This document shows positions 8,985 through 18,648 of a stretch of DNA of 64,000 nt, one piece after another. The stretch spans positions 62,001 through 126,000 of the forward strand of contig NZ_CAKLBP010000006.1 of the NCBI RefSeq assembly GCF_920984665.1, given 5' to 3'. Within the stretch, counting starts at the first letter, position 1; each line of letters starts with the position of its first letter. Below the pieces are notes generated by a model. That model saw nothing but the letters and a program-made list of their open reading frames with translations, searched no databases and had not been told where the DNA came from. This stretch comes from Pedobacter sp. Leaf170. GTDB taxonomy: Bacteria; Bacteroidota; Bacteroidia; Sphingobacteriales; Sphingobacteriaceae. A program made the position numbers and the translations under genes.

Positions 8985-11387
8985 TTAAAATTTATAAGAA
9001 AGCGTTGTTAAAAATTGACGAGGTGCAATCGGATTGACGCTGTAATTTTCGTGTACAAAATAGTTTAATTCGTTAGTGATGTTAGACATTTTTGCCAGCA
9101 AAGCGAATTTTTTCCAGGTGTAACCTGCTGAAAAATCAAGCGTTGTAAATGCTGATAAAGGAATTAACCTGATTGTAGCCGCATTTTTTGCATCATTCCA
9201 ACCACCATTACGTTTACCTGTGTAAAATGCAGAAGCACCAAGCTTTAAACCTTTAACAGCTCCATCCTGAAAAGTGTAAAATAGTGTGGCGTTTGCTGTA
9301 TTCTTGGTCGTTCCAACTAAACGAACATCCTCAATCATACCGGTAACATCGGCTGTGTTAGTGTAACGCATGTAGTTATAAGCGTAACCCATTAAAAAGT
9401 TCAAACCCTTTGCTAAATTTCCACTAATATCAGCTTCAAAACCATCACTTGTGGTTTCGCCATTTAGCTGTCTGAATAATGCACTTGTACTGCCATCGGG
9501 CATAATTGCCGCCTGAGAAATATTGCTGTTGATGATTTTATAATAGGTTAAATTTGCAGTTAATTTACCACCGAAAAAGTCGTTTTTTACACCAGCTTCG
9601 TACTGATCAACCATTGATGGAGGAAGTGCCTGGCTATTAACATCGATACCAGAATTTGGAATGAAGTTATTTGCGTAGCTAACATACATCGATGTTGTTT
9701 TTAAAGGCTGATAAATCAACCCGAATTTTGGAGAAAAAGCATCATCAAATTTTGTGGCACCGTTTGTAACTGCTCCGGTTTCTAAATTTAAAGCTCTAGA
9801 GCTTGAAGTTTTCTGGTCGGTATAACGAATGCCCGCCAGCACTTTAAACTGGCTTGTAACTTCAATTAAATCCTGTACAAATGCACCGTATCTGTAAATT
9901 GGAGCAAGTGTTTGCGTAATGGCGAAAGCCTCAGGCATTACTCCAGAACCATAGTAAGTGTTAGGGTCGAACAAATTTACATTACCATAATTGAAGGTTG
10001 TAATATTTGCACCTGCCGCAGTTTTTCCATAAGCAAAAGCATTACTGGTTACCCGGGATTGATCTGCATCTACACCAACCAATAAAGTATGTTTTAAACG
10101 GCCGGTTTTAAAATTACCATTTAAGTTAATTTGCTGGTTGTAAGTATATTCCTGACTAATTTGTCGGGCTAAATTTCTTGTTGCGACACCACTTGCATTG
10201 GCTTGAATACGCTCAGAACCATAATAATTACGGTTATAAGATTGAAAAGATCCTATTGCATTTAATTTCCAGTTCTCACTAAACTGATGGCTAACATTAG
10301 CCTGAGCGGTTGCTGTATTGGTTTTATTATATGCCCATGGCGTGTTAATAAATTTTTCGCGACCATAATCTACAATCACACTATTTACTGAGCCTACACC
10401 AAAATCGGGCGTATAATCGCTTTTTAAGTAATCACCCTGAACCAAGACTTCAGTTTTATCACTTATTTTGTAAAGTAATGATGGATTGATGTAAAAACGG
10501 TTTGATTTTACATAATCTCTAAAACTGCCGGCATTTTCATAGGTACCAATCGCTCTGAAAGCTAATTTTTTAGATATTGGCCCATAAAGATCTACGGTTG
10601 GTTTGTATTGGCTATAGCTACCAGTTCTCATTAAAACTTCGCCACCGTTTTCAAATTTAGGTTTTTTGGTAACCATGTTAACAACCGCACCGCCAGTAAC
10701 ACCGCCGTAAAGTAAAGCAGCACTACCTTTTAAGACCTCAACAGATTCTAAAGTACTCGCCTCCGGGCTACCACCTATTGCAGTACGTGCGGCGTTTTTG
10801 AAAATGTTGTTCGAACCAAGGCTATATCCTCTTGAATAAAAGTTCTCGCCTACTCCACCTCTGTTCGCACCAAGTGCTACACCATTAACGTTTTTCATCA
10901 CATCTCCAAGGCTGTTTGCCTGCTGATCTGCAATTACCTGAGTGCCGATAATCTGTACTGCCTGAGGTAAATCTCGTGGTGCTATTGCAATTTTACCCAA
11001 GTTAACTGGTTTTGTATTTGGAGTTCTGTAACCGGTAATGGCTACTTCATCTAACTGTGAGGAAGATTCTGCAATAGAGAATGAGAGACTTAATATTTCT
11101 CCATCTTTTACGGCGATTTCTTTTTCCTGAGATGATACACCAATGGCAGATAACTTTAAAGTATAATTTCCTGCTGTAACGTTCTTTAATTCAAAGTTTC
11201 CCTTTTCATCACTTTGTGTGGTTTTATTGGTGTTTTTTAAACCAACGCTAACGTAAGCTGCAGGATTTCCGTCGCTGGTTTTAATTTTTCCCGAAATGGA
11301 ACCATACCTGGATTGCGCAAAAACGCTATTGGAAAGGACAATAAATAATATAACGAGTTTAAAAATAGGGGTAATTTTTCTATCCAT
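8985..11387 (-). CDS. TonB-dependent siderophore receptor
   Basis: The 800-residue outer-membrane receptor probably imports a ferric siderophore. It has a signal peptide (residues 1-25), a carboxypeptidase-like regulatory domain (about 30-105), a plug (about 125-240, with APRDLPQAVQIIGTQVI and VEVLKGSAALLYGGVTGGAV) and a 22-strand-type barrel ending in the aromatic terminus LSYKF. The plug pattern is that of the TonB siderophore receptor family (FhuA/FpvA-like). The N-terminal carboxypeptidase-like domain is a Bacteroidetes feature, and no FecA-type signalling domain is seen. It is transcribed alone, ending in the hairpin at 8923-8956. The promoter side carries repeated TTATTTAG motifs (11389-11469). 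The siderophore cannot be told from sequence. Confidence 0.93.
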   Translation of the reverse strand: MDRKITPIFKLVILFIVLSNSVFAQSRYGSISGKIKTSDGNPAAYVSVGLKNTNKTTQSDEKGNFELKNVTAGNYTLKLSAIGVSSQEKEIAVKDGEILSLSFSIAESSSQLDEVAITGYRTPNTKPVNLGKIAIAPRDLPQAVQIIGTQVIADQQANSLGDVMKNVNGVALGANRGGVGENFYSRGYSLGSNNIFKNAARTAIGGSPEASTLESVEVLKGSAALLYGGVTGGAVVNMVTKKPKFENGGEVLMRTGSYSQYKPTVDLYGPISKKLAFRAIGTYENAGSFRDYVKSNRFYINPSLLYKISDKTEVLVQGDYLKSDYTPDFGVGSVNSVIVDYGREKFINTPWAYNKTNTATAQANVSHQFSENWKLNAIGSFQSYNRNYYGSERIQANASGVATRNLARQISQEYTYNQQINLNGNFKTGRLKHTLLVGVDADQSRVTSNAFAYGKTAAGANITTFNYGNVNLFDPNTYYGSGVMPEAFAITQTLAPIYRYGAFVQDLIEVTSQFKVLAGIRYTDQKTSSSRALNLETGAVTNGATKFDDAFSPKFGLIYQPLKTTSMYVSYANNFIPNSGIDVNSQALPPSMVDQYEAGVKNDFFGGKLTANLTYYKIINSNISQAAIMPDGSTSALFRQLNGETTSDGFEADISGNLAKGLNFLMGYAYNYMRYTNTADVTGMIEDVRLVGTTKNTANATLFYTFQDGAVKGLKLGASAFYTGKRNGGWNDAKNAATIRLIPLSAFTTLDFSAGYTWKKFALLAKMSNITNELNYFVHENYSVNPIAPRQFLTTLSYKF

Positions 11388-11388
11388 C

Positions 11389-11469
11389 TTATTTAGATTA
11401 ATTCTTATTTAGCGCAAAAAAAGAAAATATAAACGAGATAAAAAAATTATTTTTAATTATTCTAAATAA
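11389..11469 (-). promoter_or_regulatory. Candidate operator: repeated TTATTTAG motif upstream of siderophore receptor
   Basis: TTATTTAG occurs at 11389-11396 and 11405-11412, and its reverse complement CTAAATAA at 11462-11469, all within 85 bp upstream of the receptor start. Iron-dependent control by a Fur-like repressor would be expected for such a gene, but this is not a classical Fur box and the region is very AT-rich, so the assignment is weak. Confidence 0.25.
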
Positions 11470-11542
11470 AAACAGTGATTTTTAATAAGATAAATTTGAG
11501 TAGGGATATAGGCTTAAACAAGCAAAATAGATTTAAATAAAA

Positions 11543-11564
11543 AATTCAGGCATTGGCCTGAATT
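11543..11564 (-). terminator. Rho-independent terminator after DUF2200 gene
   Basis: A 9-bp stem (AATTCAGGC / GCCTGAATT) with a 4-nt loop is followed on the minus strand by a T-rich run. It lies about 90 nt downstream of the DUF2200 gene and could end that transcript. Confidence 0.65.
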
Positions 11565-11652
11565 AATTTCATTTATGAAGATTTTTTCTCTTCAAATAAT
11601 TTATAAATGTAAATGGTTTGGTCGCTTTGCAAAAGGGCTGCTTACCTGTAAA

Positions 11653-12018
11653 TCAAGCCTTTCTTAAAATCTTTTCCATCTTCTTACCTTTTGCCAACTC
11701 ATCAATCAGCTTATCTAAATATCTGGTTTTTTTGGTCAGTAGGTTTTCAATTTCTTCGATTCTGTATCCACAAATAACACCGGTAATTAATGCTGCATTT
11801 GTATTTAATTGGGCTTGGGCAAAAAAATCTTCAAAAGTAACCTTGGCATCAATAAGCTCAATAATTTTCCGGGTATCAAATCCGGTTAGCCATTCTATAA
11901 CTTCATGAAGCTCTTCCTTAGTTCTGCCCTTGCTCTCTACCTTTTTAACATAATGCGGATACACCGATGCGAAAGTCATTTTTGCGATACGTAAATCATG
12001 TTCTGCCGTAGTTTTCAT
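11653..12018 (-). CDS. DUF2200 domain-containing protein
   Basis: The 121-residue soluble protein matches the DUF2200 family in sequence and length, with [21 protein letters not shown], then [17 protein letters not shown], and the C-terminal lysine-rich end. The function is unknown. The start was set at the ATG at 12018 ([14 protein letters not shown]), because an upstream in-frame start would add 22 residues not typical of the family. It lies about 100 bp downstream of two PqiA-like genes on the same strand and may be read with them. Confidence 0.85.
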   Translation of the reverse strand: MKTTAEHDLRIAKMTFASVYPHYVKKVESKGRTKEELHEVIEWLTGFDTRKIIELIDAKVTFEDFFAQAQLNTNAALITGVICGYRIEEIENLLTKKTRYLDKLIDELAKGKKMEKILRKA

Positions 12019-12119
12019 CTGATTATATCTTAAGTTTATGGATAAATATGCGACTGTCCGAATGGCCAACTTTAAATCATCCAATAATTAAAATTATAAA
12101 TAAATATTCTATAAAAGCC

Positions 12120-13454
12120 TTAACATGGTCCGTTCTGCTCATCAATTTTTTTAAGCAATAAGGAAAGTACTTTTGCAAAGGCCACATAGGCTACAAAAAT
12201 AAAGAAACCCATCTGCAAGGCCGAGTTATTGGCTGTAACCGTTTTAAGCGTTTCATTTTCAATATTTAGCCCAGATAATTGACTCTTTAAAATTCCGTTT
12301 AAACCGATGTAAGTCATTGCGATACCCACAACCATAACATCTGCCATATCCCATTTACCTAAATCAAAAGCCAGAAACCTAAGCACTTTAGGGTTATTAA
12401 AAAGATGATTGCATGAAATGTGTATGCCTCTGGCAATAAGTCGGAGTAAAGGCAAAACAACTACAAAAATTAAAAGTAAAACACCTACTAAAACGGCGTC
12501 GGGCTTAGGTTGCTCTACCAAAGTGCTAATAATGCCTAAAATACTTTTACTCTGGAAAAATAAAACCTGATTGTTAAAGGCAATTTTATCGCCCATCAAT
12601 GCGAATGTTAAGGTATCAATGCGGGCATCAACTTCTATAATAGGAGAAATTACGCCAACCGTTAGCAAAACCACAGCAAACAAAAGCGACATTATAAACA
12701 GCGAAACATGCAATTTCTGGCTTTTTCTCAATATTAACCACAACAGCAATACAATAGCCACACAAACCATCATTATTAAAGCAAATTGATTACTCAGTTT
12801 TTTAATACCAGCAAGTTTTGTCTTAACTACGTTATCAAATTCGGTTGAATTTTTAACTTTATACTTGTCGAAAATTGTATGTTCTACGGTGGTAATGGTT
12901 GTATCAGAATTATCGTAAGTCTGTTCTTCAAGTTCATTAACTTTGCTAACGGCAATACCTTTAATTTTCTTTAACGTAGCCGGACTCGTAATTTTCAAAA
13001 CAATTGTACGTGCAAAAGAAGGCACCTGTGCATGCAATTCATCAACTTCTACAAAACTATCAAACGCAAACTTTTTAAGTTTTGCCCCCAAACCCTTTTT
13101 TGGTTTGGTAAAATCTGCAACGGCTTTGTTTATCAGTCCATGCAACTCCTTCTCTACTTCCTGTTGCATTTCGGCTTTTTGGTTTTTGGTTAGCTTAAAA
13201 CCTTTAACCCGCCTGTCTACCACAACAGAAATTTTTTCGCCCCATCTATCTACAGAAAAAATACCAAAGGTGATGTTGTTCGATAAGCTGTAATCTTCTT
13301 TAATTTGCTTTTGCTCAATAGAAAGCTGATAGAACCGATAGCCTGAAAAAACAGCAACAAGCAACAGCAGAGATAAACCAATAATCAGCGCAGCTGAGGT
13401 CCAGATGCTCTTTTTCTGCTGAATATTTTGAGATGAATTAGTATTCGTTGCCAT
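12120..13454 (-). CDS. Paraquat-inducible protein A (PqiA) domain membrane protein, copy 2
   Basis: The 444-residue membrane protein has one N-terminal helix (about 18-40), a roughly 180-residue extracytoplasmic domain rich in lysine, then about five helices (about 222-242, 250-272, 322-342, 370-390, 412-434). The C-terminal half looks PqiA-like, with IEVDARI, QVLFFQSKSI and GKWDMADVMVVGIAMTYIGLNG. E. coli PqiA works with MCE-domain PqiB in envelope lipid transport, but no MCE gene is nearby. No CxxC zinc-ribbon pair is visible, unlike E. coli PqiA. A 441-residue paralog lies 32 bp upstream, clearly a tandem duplication. The exact role is unknown. Confidence 0.75.
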   Translation of the reverse strand: MATNTNSSQNIQQKKSIWTSAALIIGLSLLLLVAVFSGYRFYQLSIEQKQIKEDYSLSNNITFGIFSVDRWGEKISVVVDRRVKGFKLTKNQKAEMQQEVEKELHGLINKAVADFTKPKKGLGAKLKKFAFDSFVEVDELHAQVPSFARTIVLKITSPATLKKIKGIAVSKVNELEEQTYDNSDTTITTVEHTIFDKYKVKNSTEFDNVVKTKLAGIKKLSNQFALIMMVCVAIVLLLWLILRKSQKLHVSLFIMSLLFAVVLLTVGVISPIIEVDARIDTLTFALMGDKIAFNNQVLFFQSKSILGIISTLVEQPKPDAVLVGVLLLIFVVVLPLLRLIARGIHISCNHLFNNPKVLRFLAFDLGKWDMADVMVVGIAMTYIGLNGILKSQLSGLNIENETLKTVTANNSALQMGFFIFVAYVAFAKVLSLLLKKIDEQNGPC

Positions 13455-13486
13455 ATAATTATTTAATAACGCTTAGCATAAATGGG

Positions 13487-14812
13487 TTAGTGAGCATCAT
13501 GCGGTGTAATAAATTTTAATATTGTAGAAAGGATTAAACCATAAAGCACAAAACTTATAAAAATGATGTAACCCGGCTGTAAAGCAGTGTTATTTGTGGT
13601 TAAAATCGTTAACGAATCATTCTTAATATTTAAGGCTTGCAGCTGTCCTTCCAGCAAACCATTTAAGCCAATGTATGCCATCAAAATTGCGATAACGATA
13701 ACATCAGCCATGCTCCATTTGCCAGATTGAAAAGCAAAATATTTTACCACTCTGTTTTCAGCTAGTTTTTTTCTACCTAAGAGATGGACGCCCGTAGAAC
13801 TTAATTTCACCACTGGAAACAGAATACTGAAAACCAATATTAACACGCCAACCAAAACAGAATCTATACCAGATTGACTGATTAATACTTTTACCACATC
13901 CATAATGCTCTTACTTTGGAAAAACAAAACCTGATCCTTAAACATTACATGTTCGCCAAGCAGCACAAAATCGAGCGAACGGATTCTGGCATCAACCTCA
14001 ATCATAGATGCCGTTAAACCTACTGCGAGTAATATAAACGCAAATAGTAACGACATAATGAATAGCATTACATGCAAATCTCTGCGCTTACGCAAACCCC
14101 ACCAAAGCAGCACTACAAAGGTTACGCAACCGAGCATGATAAAAGAGTAACTGTAAGTTTTTGTACGGATGCTGGCTAAAGATTCATTTAGTTTTTGATT
14201 TAGTGCATCGGTAGATGAAACATGGTATTTAGCATAAAGCGTTTTAACGGCCTTATCATTGGCAACATAAGCGCTATCAGAGCTTTCTTCCTCTGCGAGA
14301 TTGTTAAATTCGCCGATAGCCATTTTACTCAGCTGTTTCTTGTTCTTCGGATTATCTACTTCAGCAATAATATTTCTTGCAAAACCAGGTACCTGGGCTT
14401 TAATACTATCTGAGTTTACAAAGTTTTTAATCGCAAATTTCTGGATTTTACCACTGATGGTTTTTTTCGGCTTGTTAACCAAAGCCTCAGCCTTATCAAT
14501 CAGTGCAACCAGTACCTTCTCAATTTCGCCTTGCAAAACCTTTTTCTGTGTTTTGGTCATTTTAAGGTTGCGCACTTGCTTATGCACTATCCTGGCAACA
14601 TTGTTTTTCCATTGTTGCACTGAAAATAAACCATAGGTGATGTTATTAATGCCCGAAAAGTCTTCTTTAATTTGCTCTTGCTGCTCAGAAAGTTGATGCA
14701 GTTTGTAGCCGAAATATCCCTCTACGCCAAGCAGAATAGCCAGTACAAAAATGAGAAGAAGTTTAGGTTTTAAAGATTTTTGCGCTTTCGTATCTTTTGT
14801 TTGTGTTTCCAA
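13487..14812 (-). CDS. Paraquat-inducible protein A (PqiA) domain membrane protein, copy 1
   Basis: This 441-residue paralog of the next gene has the same plan: N-terminal helix (about 15-37), long extracytoplasmic segment, then a five-helix PqiA-like region. It shares IEVDARI, DQVLFFQSKSI and GKWSMADVIVIAILMAYIGLNG with its neighbour. The conserved blocks lie in the membrane half; the extracytoplasmic halves have diverged more. It is the first gene of a two-gene unit (32-bp gap). The upstream 124 bp contain the 10-bp palindrome AAACCGGTTT near 14840. Envelope or lipid transport is a guess from the family name only. Confidence 0.75.
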   Translation of the reverse strand: METQTKDTKAQKSLKPKLLLIFVLAILLGVEGYFGYKLHQLSEQQEQIKEDFSGINNITYGLFSVQQWKNNVARIVHKQVRNLKMTKTQKKVLQGEIEKVLVALIDKAEALVNKPKKTISGKIQKFAIKNFVNSDSIKAQVPGFARNIIAEVDNPKNKKQLSKMAIGEFNNLAEEESSDSAYVANDKAVKTLYAKYHVSSTDALNQKLNESLASIRTKTYSYSFIMLGCVTFVVLLWWGLRKRRDLHVMLFIMSLLFAFILLAVGLTASMIEVDARIRSLDFVLLGEHVMFKDQVLFFQSKSIMDVVKVLISQSGIDSVLVGVLILVFSILFPVVKLSSTGVHLLGRKKLAENRVVKYFAFQSGKWSMADVIVIAILMAYIGLNGLLEGQLQALNIKNDSLTILTTNNTALQPGYIIFISFVLYGLILSTILKFITPHDAH

Positions 14813-14936
14813 GCCGTTCAGTTTAAGGTTGCTACCAAACCGGTTTGCTTAAAAAGCTTTTAATTGGTTAGGTATTGGCAATTACAACCATCAACCCTAA
14901 AAAAGGTTTTAATAAAAATATCAATTTTATAAAAAA

Positions 14937-16325
14937 CTAATTTTCAGCTTCTTGCGGATTATCAATTATCTTATTTAAGCCAATAATGTGGGTTGCTTTT
15001 CCATTTTCATCATAAACAGGTTTACCAAAACCTCGTATCCAATGTGTGCTTCCGTCCTTCCACTTCACCTCGTATTCTGCGCTGTATATACTATTATTAT
15101 CCAAAGCGTATTTAACGGCATCTTTAATCCGCTGTTTATACTTTGGTAAAATGGTGTTGAGCAGATCGGGATAGTTAAAATCTTCGTCCGCTTTGTAGCC
15201 ATAATTATTTTTTAGCTGATCGTTAGAAGTCATGTTGCCCGTAGCAAAATGCACCACTGTATAACCCATTCCGGTTGCCTCAATCGCATTCATCAGCACT
15301 GTGTTTGCCTCCTGAATCAACAATTTAGAAACAGTTTCTTCACTAACATCGGCAATAATGAACATGATGTTATCTGGTTCATCGCCCATTCTGGCAACAG
15401 GTTGCAGAGATAAATTGGCGTAAAGCGTTTTCTGATTTCCATCAATCAAAACCCGTAGTTTTACAGCAACAGCATGGTAAGGTTTTCGGCTAAGAAATAC
15501 CTCATCCAACAAACCAACAAAGTCATTCCCATTTGCGTCGATAATAACATCGTTCAGCGCTTTACCAATTAACACACCTTCATCTACACCGAATAATTGA
15601 TGCAAGGCATTATTGCCTTGCCAAATTTGTTTATCAGCTCCAGAACAAATTCCGATAGGAATTGGTGCAGATTTAAATAGCCGTTCATAACTATCTAAAA
15701 CACTTTCCAATAAATTGTTGGCTTCTAAAACTTGCTCATGATAGGCCAATAACTCCGAATTATGCTCAAAAATTTGTGGATTGACCGGTGTTATAGTTTG
15801 CTTTTGTTTTGGTATGCCCGCAACATTTAAATTTTGCAATCTTAATTCTACCCTATCCATCACAATTTTACCAAAGCTTTTTAAAATATCTTTTTGGCGG
15901 GCATCAAGTTGTCTTGGTTGGTAATCCATTAAACAAAATGTGCCTATAGTAAAGCCGTTAATTGTGGTTATTGGAGCAGAAGCATAGAATCTAATTTTTT
16001 CCGTACCATCTGGCGATGCTTGTTTATCTGCCCAAAAATCTTCAGTAACGGTAACATCAGTTATGTTTACAGCACGATTAAAAGGGATACTAGTACTAAG
16101 TTCAGCATTGATATTATCTAAACCAAAAGTAGATTTGTAATGTAAAGTATCTTTAGTGATAAAGCATATCGCGGCTATCGGAACATTAAAAACATCAGCA
16201 GCTAATTTTGTAAGTTCATCAAATGCCGGTTCAGGCGGTGTTCCTGTAATTTTGAAGTGTTCCAAAGCAACAATTCTGGCCATTTCAGACGCATCGGAAA
16301 TACCATTTTGCTCATTATTAATCAT
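14937..16325 (-). CDS. GAF-PAS-PAS sensor protein without an output domain
   Basis: The 462-residue cytoplasmic protein has a GAF domain (about 28-165, with VFNVPIAAICFITKDTLHYK and the typical FYASAPITTINGFTIGTFCL). Two PAS domains follow (about 205-330 and 340-455), the second ending in the PAC-like EYEVKWKDGSTHWIRGFGKP. The protein ends there. No histidine kinase, cyclase, phosphatase or DNA-binding domain is present and no frameshifted kinase is visible beyond the stop. It may signal by protein contact or be a remnant of a larger kinase. The ligand is unknown. It diverges from the sulfatase gene at 16552. Confidence 0.85.
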   Translation of the reverse strand: MINNEQNGISDASEMARIVALEHFKITGTPPEPAFDELTKLAADVFNVPIAAICFITKDTLHYKSTFGLDNINAELSTSIPFNRAVNITDVTVTEDFWADKQASPDGTEKIRFYASAPITTINGFTIGTFCLMDYQPRQLDARQKDILKSFGKIVMDRVELRLQNLNVAGIPKQKQTITPVNPQIFEHNSELLAYHEQVLEANNLLESVLDSYERLFKSAPIPIGICSGADKQIWQGNNALHQLFGVDEGVLIGKALNDVIIDANGNDFVGLLDEVFLSRKPYHAVAVKLRVLIDGNQKTLYANLSLQPVARMGDEPDNIMFIIADVSEETVSKLLIQEANTVLMNAIEATGMGYTVVHFATGNMTSNDQLKNNYGYKADEDFNYPDLLNTILPKYKQRIKDAVKYALDNNSIYSAEYEVKWKDGSTHWIRGFGKPVYDENGKATHIIGLNKIIDNPQEAEN

Positions 16326-16551
16326 GCTTTCATTAGGGATAGTAATTTGTACAGCTGTTTAACACCAAATAGCTCTACTTGTTTCACTACAGCAGAATAT
16401 AGCATTAAACTGTAGATCCAATTTAATAAATTTTGCAACACAAATTTAATTATCTGCAAATATATCTACCGCAAAACGCCTTTCAGCCGTATATCTATCT
16501 TCAGAATTGCTTCAGAATTAAATTTTATTTTTGGCGCTGACCAAATAAAAC

Positions 16552-18489
16552 ATGCAAAAATTGGAGAACAGTAAATTTAATAAAACAATCGGTGCTAGGT
16601 TTTCGCCAATTTTAATAGCAATAGCTATGCTTTGTAGCATCTCCTTATTAACAAGATTGGCTTTGAGCATCGCATCTTTCCGTAAAGTAGATTGGTCTGT
16701 AATTAATATCATCAAAATTTTCGCAATTGGCTTGTTCTATGATTTAGCCGCTGCATCCTTCGCAATTATCCCGCTGGTAATTTATTTGTGGTTAGTTCCA
16801 ACTCGGTTTTACAGAAGCAAGACGAATAAAATACTACTTTTCATCTATTTCTTTATCGTAATCATTACCCTGATATTTAATGCCGTTTCTGAATGGTTTT
16901 TTTGGGATGAATTTTCTGTTAGATATAATTTTATCGCTGTAGATTATTTGGTTTACACCACCGAAGTGATAGGAAACATTCGCCAGTCTTATCCAATAAA
17001 CACCATTATTTTAGTAATGGTTGCGATAACTGCAGGTCTGTTATTTTTGCTTAGGAAGCTGATTTGGCCCACACAATTTGCAGATACACATTTTAAAAAG
17101 CGCAGCCTGTATGCATTGCTGCTTTTACTAATTCCATTAACAGTATATTTTGGCGTTAGCCATAAGTGGAAATTCTTTAGCAACAACCAATATACCAACG
17201 AACTAAGTGGAAACGGAATGTACGATTTTGGTTTTGCCTTCTGGAATAATCAACTCGATTACAATACTTTTTACAAAACCTTACCAATTTTACAGGTAGA
17301 AAATATAATTAGAAACATATTTAAAGATACAACTGGCAAAGGATTAGCAACTGATAGATATACATCCAAAATGATTCTGCATACTCAAGCAGAAAAAAGA
17401 ATGAATGTGGTGTTGATAAGTGTAGAAAGTTTAAGCGCAGATTTTTTAGAATCATTTGGTAATCAGCAACACATAACACCTGAATTAGATTCTCTTGCAA
17501 AGAAAGGCTTGTTATTCACCAACCTTTACGCATCCGGAACTCGTACAGTAAGGGGCTTAGAAGCCCTATCGCTTTGCATACCGCCTACACCCGGACAATC
17601 AATTGTAAAGCGACCTGATAATAAAAACCTATTCACTTTAGGGAGCGTTTTTCGCTCAAAAGGATACTCTAGCAGATTTATATATGGAGGCTACGGATAC
17701 TTTGATAATATGACAGAATTTTTCTCTAACAATGGCTACACCGTAACCGATAGAAGTGCATTAAAGGATGCAGAAATTCATTATTCTAATATTTGGGGCG
17801 TAGCTGATGAAGATTTATTTACCCTTTCTATGCAAGAATTGGATAAAGATTACCAGAATAAAAAGCCATTCTTCGCTCAAATCATGACAGTTTCCAATCA
17901 TCGGCCTTACACTTATCCCGAAGGTAGAATTGATATTCCTTCAAAAACGAGCCGCGAAGGGGCTGTTAAATACACCGATTACGCCATTGGTAAATTTTTA
18001 AAAGAAGCCCGTAAAAAGCTATGGTTCTCGAATACGCTGTTTGTTGTTGTGGCAGATCACTGCGCATCAAGCGCAGGAAAAGTAGAACTCCCGGTAGATA
18101 GATATCACATACCAATGATTTTTTATTCGCCAGGCCATATTGTTCCTTCAAAATTTGAAAAACTAACAGCACAATTAGACATCGGACCAACGATATTATC
18201 GTACCTGAATATGGGTTATAAAAGTAAGTTTTTCGGCCATGATGTTTTTACAATGCAAGATAGTGCACAAAGAGCATTTATAAGTACCTATCAAAGTTTG
18301 GGCTACATCAGAAACAATAAATTAGTGATTTTAAACCCAAACAAAAAGGTATGCACTTATAAACCCGATTTTAAAACCGGCAATTCGGTTAAAGTAGCCA
18401 ACGATAATAAATTAACCAACGAGGCAATTTCATATTACCAGCTTGCTTCCTACCTATACCAAAAGAAACTGTACCAGCAAATACAATAA
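16552..18489 (+). CDS. LTA synthase family phosphoglycerol transferase / sulfatase
   Basis: The 645-residue inner-membrane enzyme has five N-terminal helices (within about residues 15-205) and a large extracytoplasmic sulfatase-type domain (about 280-600). The metal-site region NVVLISVESLSADFLESFG is followed by the candidate nucleophile threonine in ASGTRTVRG (Thr330 or Thr332) and by VVVADHCASS and a C-terminal metal-ligand histidine region (RYHIPMIFYSPG). Relatives transfer phosphoglycerol or phosphoethanolamine to envelope glycans. Bacteroidetes have no lipoteichoic acid, so the acceptor here is unknown. It is monocistronic, with a short leader and a divergent neighbour. Confidence 0.9.
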   Translation: MQKLENSKFNKTIGARFSPILIAIAMLCSISLLTRLALSIASFRKVDWSVINIIKIFAIGLFYDLAAASFAIIPLVIYLWLVPTRFYRSKTNKILLFIYFFIVIITLIFNAVSEWFFWDEFSVRYNFIAVDYLVYTTEVIGNIRQSYPINTIILVMVAITAGLLFLLRKLIWPTQFADTHFKKRSLYALLLLLIPLTVYFGVSHKWKFFSNNQYTNELSGNGMYDFGFAFWNNQLDYNTFYKTLPILQVENIIRNIFKDTTGKGLATDRYTSKMILHTQAEKRMNVVLISVESLSADFLESFGNQQHITPELDSLAKKGLLFTNLYASGTRTVRGLEALSLCIPPTPGQSIVKRPDNKNLFTLGSVFRSKGYSSRFIYGGYGYFDNMTEFFSNNGYTVTDRSALKDAEIHYSNIWGVADEDLFTLSMQELDKDYQNKKPFFAQIMTVSNHRPYTYPEGRIDIPSKTSREGAVKYTDYAIGKFLKEARKKLWFSNTLFVVVADHCASSAGKVELPVDRYHIPMIFYSPGHIVPSKFEKLTAQLDIGPTILSYLNMGYKSKFFGHDVFTMQDSAQRAFISTYQSLGYIRNNKLVILNPNKKVCTYKPDFKTGNSVKVANDNKLTNEAISYYQLASYLYQKKLYQQIQ

Positions 18490-18648
18490 GCTTTTGATTG
18501 GATAAACATATAGCCAATCAACTCATTTAGAAACACATTTTTTTGTACCTTTATGCAAATAATCCGGATTATCTACTGCATTTATGAAAAATTAAATTTT
18601 CGTATTTACTAAAGGATTATGTAAAGCGTTTGTGAATAAATTTGTGCA

